A stretch of DNA of 64,000 nt from Hydractinia symbiolongicarpus (Eukaryota > Cnidaria > Hydrozoa > Anthoathecata > Hydractiniidae): positions 16,878,501 to 16,942,500 of the forward strand of contig NC_079882.1 in NCBI RefSeq assembly GCF_029227915.1, written 5' to 3'. Both the position numbers and the translations under genes were made by a program. The notes under the pieces were generated by a model, which was given only the letters and a program-made list of their open reading frames with translations, was not told the origin of the DNA and ran no database searches. Shown piece after piece: positions 60,334 to 64,000 of this stretch. Positions within the stretch are counted from its first letter, which is position 1; each line of letters begins with the position of its first letter.

Positions 60334-61789
60334 TTGGCCTTTTGCAGTCTAATAGAGGCCTCACACGTAAATCACGTGGTTCCATCTGCCTGTGCAGGTT
60401 ACCATTGGACTAGTCGTTCCAGTCTCAATGCACTACAACCTCCCAAGTTGTTTTCATTAGCGCTGTTGCTTTACAACACTCTTAACTACGTGCACAGTCC
60501 TGTAAAGGCTGTAATATGGCCTTTTGCAGTCTAATAAAGGCCTCACACGTAAATCAAATGGTTTCACCGGTCTGCGCAGGTTACCATTCGACTATTCCTT
60601 CCAGTCTCAATGCGCTACAACGTCCCAAGTCGTTCTCATTAGCGCCGTTGCCTTACAACACTCTTAACTACGTGCACAGTCCTATAAAGGCTGTAATTTG
60701 GTCTTTTGCAGTCTAATAAAGGCCTCACACGTCAATCACGTGGTTCCATCTGCCTGTGCAGGTTACCATTGGACTAGTCGTTCCAGTCTCAATGCGCTAC
60801 AACGTCCCAAGTCGTTTTCATTAGCGCTGTTGCCTTACAACACTCTTAACTACGTGCACAGTCCTATAAAGGCTGTTATTTGGCCTTTTGCAGTCCAATA
60901 GAGGCCTCACACGTAAATCACGTGGTTCCATCTGCCTGTTCAGGTTACCATTGGACTAGTCGTTCCAGTCTCAATGCGCTACAACGTCCCAAGTCGTTTT
61001 CATTAGCGCTGTTGCCTTACAACACTCTTAACTACGTGCACAGTCCTATAAAGGCTGTTATTTGGCCTTTTGCAGTCTAATAGAGGCCTCACACGTAAAT
61101 CACGTGGTTTCACCTGTCGGCGTAGGTTACCATTGGCGTAGTCCTTCCAGTCTCAATGCGCTACAACGTCCCAAGTCGTTTTCATTAGCGAAGTTGCCTT
61201 AGAACACTCTTAACTTCGTCCACAGTCCTATAAAGGCTGTATAATGGCCTTTTGCAGTCTAATAAAGTCCTCACACGTAAATCACGTGGTTCCATCTGCC
61301 TGCGCAGGTTACCATTGGACTATTCCTTCCAGTCTCAATGCAGTACAACGTTCCAAGTGGTTTTCCTTAGCGCCGTGGCCTTAGAACACTCTTAACTACC
61401 TGCACAGTCCTATAAAGGCTGTAATATGGCATTTTGCAGTCTAATAAAGGCCTCACACGTAAATCACGTGGTTTCACCTGTCGGCGTAGGTTACCATTGG
61501 CCTAGTCCTTACAGTCTCAATGCGCTACAACGTCCCAAGTCGTTTTCATTAGCGCCGTTGCCTTAAGACACTCTTAACTACGTGCACAGTCCTATAAAGT
61601 CTGTAATATGGCCTTTTGCAGTCTAATAAAGGCCTCACACGTAAATCACGTGGTTCCATCTGCCTGTGCAGGTTACCATTGGACTAGTCGTTCCAGTCTC
61701 AATGCGCTACAACGTCCCAAGTCGTTTTCATTAGCGCTGTTGCCTTACAACACTCTTAACTACGTGCACAGTCCTATAAAGTCTGTAAT
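60334..61789 (+). repeat. 8-mer HOR (1456 bp), copy 1
   Basis: Starts 60334 (TAATAGAGG, ACAACCTCCC, CCTGTAAAGG), 60516 (AATCAAATGG, ACCATTCGAC), 60698 O2, 60880 O2 (CTGTTCAGG), 61062 N2/U2, 61244 B2, 61426 N2 and 61608 O2 (from AAAGTCTGTAAT). The O2-N2/U2-B2-N2-O2 core also occurs at 52690-53599 (offset 8190). Confidence 0.88.
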
Positions 61790-61971
61790 TTGGCCTTTTG
61801 CAGTCTAGTAAAGGCTTCATACGTAAATCACGTGGTTTCACCTGCCTGCGCAGGTTACCATTGGTCTAGTCCTTCCAGTCTCCATGTGCTACAACGTCCC
61901 AAGTCGTTTTCATTAGCGCTGTTGCCTTACAACACTCTTAACTACGTGCACAGTCCTATAAAGGCTGTTAT
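61790..61971 (+). repeat. D/O2 hybrid monomer inserted between 8-mer copies
   Basis: Begins as D (TTGGCC, TAGTAAAGG, CTCCATGTGC) and ends as O2 (GCGCTGTTGCC, GGCTGTTATTTGG). It makes the step from copy 1 to copy 2 nine monomers (1638 bp), while the next step is eight (1456 bp). Confidence 0.9.
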
Positions 61972-63427
61972 TTGGCCTTTTGCAGTCTAATAGAGGCCTC
62001 ACACGTAAATCACGTGGTTCCATCTGCCTGTGCAGGTTACCATTGGACTAGTCGTTCCAGTCTCAATGCACTACAACCTCCCAAGTCGTTTTCATTAGCG
62101 CTGTTGCTTTACAACACTCTTAACTACGTGCACAGTCCTGTAAAGGCTGTAATATGGCCTTTTGCAGTCTAATAAAGGCCTCACACGTAAATCAAATGGT
62201 TTCACCGGTCTGCGCAGGTTACCATTCGACTATTCCTTCCAGTCTCAATGCGCTACAACGTCCCAAGTCGTTCTCATTAGCGCCGTTGCCTTACAACACT
62301 CTTAACTACGTGCACAGTCCTATAAAGGCTGTAATTTGGTCTTTTGCAGTCTAATAAAGGCCTCACACGTAAATCACGTGGTTCCATCTGCCTGTGCAGG
62401 TTACCATTGGACTAGTCGTTCCAGTCTCAATGCGCTACAACGTCCCAAGTCGTTTTCATTAGCGCTGTTGCCTTACAACACTCTTAACTACGTGCACAGT
62501 CCTATAAAGGCTGTTATTTGGCCTTTTGCAGTCTAATAGAGGCCTCACACGTAAATCACGTGGTTCCATCTGCCTGTTCAGGTTACCATTGGACTAGTCG
62601 TTCCAGTCTCAATGCGCTACAACGTCCCAAGTCGTTTTCATTGGCGCTGTTGCCTTACAACACTCTTAACTACGTGCACAGTCCTATAAAGGCTGTTATT
62701 TGGCCTTTTGCAGTCTAATAGAGGCCTCACACGTAAATCACGTGGTTTCACCTGTCGGCGTAGGTTACCATTGGCGTAGTCCTTCCAGTCTCAATGCGCT
62801 ACAACGTCCCAAGTCATTTTCATTAGCGAAGTTGCCTTAGAACACTCTTAACTTCGTCCACAGTCCTATAAAGGCTGTATAATGGCCTTTTGCAGTCTAA
62901 TAAAGTCCTCACACGTAAATCACGTGGTTCCATCTGCCTGCGCAGGTTACCATTGGACTATTCCTTCCAGTCTCAATGCAGTTCAACGTTCCAAGTGGTT
63001 TTCCTTAGCGCCGTGGCCTTAGAACACTCTTAACTACCTGCACAGTCCTATAAAGGCTGTAATATGGCATTTTGCAGTCTAATAAAGGCCTCACACGTAA
63101 ATCAAGTGGTTTCACCTGTCGGCGTAGGTTACCATTGGCCTAGTCCTTACAGTCTCAATGCGCTACAACGTCCCAAGTCGTTTTCATTAGCGCCGTTGCC
63201 TTAAGACACTCTTAACTACGTGCACAGTCCTATAAAGTCTGTAATATGGCCTTTTGCAGTCTAATAAAGGCCTCACACGTAAATCACGTGGTTCCATCTG
63301 CCTGTGCAGGTTACCATTGGACTAGTCGTTCCAGTCTCAATGCGCTACAACGTCCCAAGTCGTTTTCATTAGCGCTGTTGCCTTACAACACTCTTAACTA
63401 CGTGCACAGTCCTATAAAGGCTGTTAT
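61972..63427 (+). repeat. 8-mer HOR (1456 bp), copy 2
   Basis: Starts 61972, 62154, 62336, 62518, 62700, 62882, 63064 and 63246. Carries the same private marks as copy 1: ACAACCTCCC, AATCAAATGG, ACCATTCGAC and CTGTTCAGG. N2 at 63064 has AATCAAGTGG, shared with 53236 but not 61426. Confidence 0.88.
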
Positions 63428-63609
63428 TTGGCCTTTTGCAGTCTAATAGAGGCCTCACACGTAAATCACGTGGTTCCATCTGCCTGTGCAGGTTACCATT
63501 GGACTAGTCGTTCCAGTCTCAATGCACTACAACCTCCCAAGTCGTTTTCATTAGCGCTGTTGCTTTACAACACTCTTAACTACGTGCACAGTCCTGTAAA
63601 GGCTGTAAT
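63428..63609 (+). repeat. First monomer of a third 8-mer copy
   Basis: Repeats 61972-62153. The next unit is U2 rather than the AATCAAATGG class, so the 8-mer HOR ends here. Confidence 0.85.
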
Positions 63610-64000
63610 ATGGCCTTTTGCAGTCTAATAAAGGCCTCACACGTAAATTACGTTGTTTCACCGGTCTGCGCAGGTTACCATTGGCGTAGTCCTTCCAGTC
63701 TCAATGCGCTACAACGTCCCAAGTCGTTTTCATTAGCGAAGTTGCCTTAGAACACTCTTAACTTCGTCCACAGTCCTATAAAGGCTGTAATATGGCCTTT
63801 TGCAGTCTAATAAAGGCCTCACACGTAAATCACGTTGTTTCACCGGTCTGCGCAGGTTACCATTGGCGTAGTCCTTCCAGTCTCAATGCGCTACAACGTC
63901 CCAAGTCGTTTTCATTAGCGAAGTTGCCTTAGAACACTCTTAACTTCGTCCACAGTCCTATAAAGGCTGTATTATGGCCTTTTGCAGTCTAATAAAGGCC
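63610..64000 (+). repeat. U2, U2 and start of W: probable new 14-mer copy
   Basis: 63610 (AAATTACGTTG) and 63792 are U2 with TTGGCGTAGTCC and CTTCGTCCAC; 63974 begins ATGGCC after GGCTGTATT. This is the order at 44944-45308 and 56148-56512 that opens the 14-mer, so another copy probably lies just beyond the window. Confidence 0.78.

Larger units (their letters stand above)
1..64000 (+). repeat. 182-bp satellite array, 352 complete monomers, head to tail
   Basis: Every segment can be placed in phase with a 182-bp unit, taking as position 1 the base just after GGCTGTAAT (usually ATGG or TTGG). Monomers start at 121 and run to 63974 with no gap and no inversion. The length accounting closes exactly: 63,853 bp plus 211 bp of summed net deletion equals 352 x 182. 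Non-182 units: -3 bp in the monomers starting 1395, 5031 and 16492; -1 bp at 2666, 5938 and 17035; -1 bp at 11215, 21402, 23523, 24614, 27351, 29352, 30443 and 31534; +4 bp at 25159 and 26255; -62 bp at 22129; -20 bp at 37357; -1 bp at 38247; -36 bp at 44070, 49858 and 52544; -8 bp at 51460. Monomer length and HOR organisation resemble centromeric or pericentromeric satellites of plants and animals (family knowledge); the chromosomal location is inferred. Confidence 0.98.

Noticed and set aside
121-63628. About 170 plus-strand open frames of 60-66 codons beginning MAFCSL or similar
   Set aside because: They are one monomer-long frame repeated by the satellite. Stops and indels are class-wide, differences between units are often amino-acid changing, and there is no recognisable domain. 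Not annotated as genes.
1-64000. CRISPR array
   Set aside because: The repeating unit is contiguous 182-bp sequence without short direct repeats separated by unique spacers, and no cas genes exist here.
1-64000. Mammalian-type CENP-B box
   Set aside because: I looked for the TTCG....A..CGGG core on both strands of the main classes and did not find it; there is no CGGG in a suitable position.
1-64000. Transposable element, viral or rDNA origin of the repeat
   Set aside because: No terminal repeats, reverse transcriptase, integrase or rRNA-like segment is visible. The unit is a simple satellite monomer.
1-64000. Telomeric or microsatellite tracts
   Set aside because: No TTAGGG-, TTTAGGG- or other short-motif runs were seen anywhere in the window.

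Overview
The window is one uninterrupted tandem array of a roughly 182-bp satellite DNA monomer. It contains no convincing gene, RNA gene, transposon or unique sequence. I tracked the monomer phase from the first base to the last. After a 120-bp partial unit (1-120) there are exactly 352 monomers starting at 121 and ending at 63973, then a 27-bp partial unit. Of these, 329 are exactly 182 bp and 23 carry indels. All lie in the same orientation. A nucleosome-sized monomer, higher-order repeats (HORs) and absence of interspersed sequence point to a eukaryotic centromeric, pericentromeric or other heterochromatic satellite block. I do not recognise the family and cannot name the organism.

Monomers fall into recurring classes, which I named with letters for this annotation only. 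Diagnostic motifs: A = CACGTTGTTTCACC with ACCATCGG; A2 = CTTCACACG, then A-like with ACCATTGGCC; B = CACTTGGTTCC, ACCACTGGAC, GTTTCAAGTGG; B2 = GGACTATTCC with GTTCCAAGTGG and GCCGTGGCC; B3 = B2 with CTCCGTGGCCTGAG; C = TCTATTAAAGG with TTACATTCTC; C2 = TTACAGTCTC with CATTGGCGCCG; D = TAGCAAAGG or TAGTAAAGG with CTCCATGTGC; E = AATAAAAGCC with CATTGGCGAAG or GCATTGGCGAAG; F = CACGTGATTTCACCGG with CATTATCGCTG; G = TGCGTAGGTTACAATTGG; H = AGTAAAGGCC with GGTCACCATTGG; I = CTTCATGCG with GGCGAATTTGCC; J = GTGGTTTAACCTG; K = F with TTATCATTGG; L = AATCGCGTGG with CAGCGTCCC; M = GGCCCCACACG; N = TGCGTAGG with CTTAACGTGC; N2 = TGTCGGCGTAGG; N3 = TTTTTATTGGCGAAG; O and O2 = GGACTAGTCGTTCC; P2 = TGTCAGCGCAGG; T = TTAATGACGTGG; U = AGCGAAGTTGCC with ACGTCCTAG; U2 = TTGGCGTAGTCC with CTTCGTCCAC; V = AATAAATGCC; W = CACGTTGTTCCATTTG with GTTTCCATTGG; X = ACGTTAATCACGTG with GGTCACC; Y = GGTCTAGTCCTTTCAG; Z = AGTAAAAGC with GGTATAGTCC.

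Layout. (1) 1-13397 is one full period of a 73-monomer, 13,277-bp super-repeat. (2) 13398 to about 23575 is a second, contracted copy (57 monomers) that differs by gains or losses of whole monomers plus one 120-bp fragment. (3) 22.4-32.3 kb holds 6-monomer HORs (1091 bp and 1096 bp) and a second copy of the 22.4-24.4 kb stretch at 28.3-30.3 kb. (4) 32.3-43.2 kb is a less ordered mosaic with many hybrid monomers and short duplications. (5) 43.2-58.9 kb is built from a 14-monomer HOR (2548 bp) alternating with a D-E-C2-B2-N2-X-O2 spacer block. (6) 60.3-63.6 kb is an 8-monomer HOR (1456 bp), and the window ends as another 14-mer copy seems to begin.

No genes work together here. The biology visible is repeat turnover by unequal exchange in monomer register, plus a set of short motifs fixed in each monomer: a CACGTG box, a CTGCGCAG dyad, an exact CArG-type CC(A/T)6GG box and an AATAAA. 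These could be protein-binding sites, but their role is unproven. About half of the monomers carry a 60-66 codon open frame, which I judge to be non-coding.
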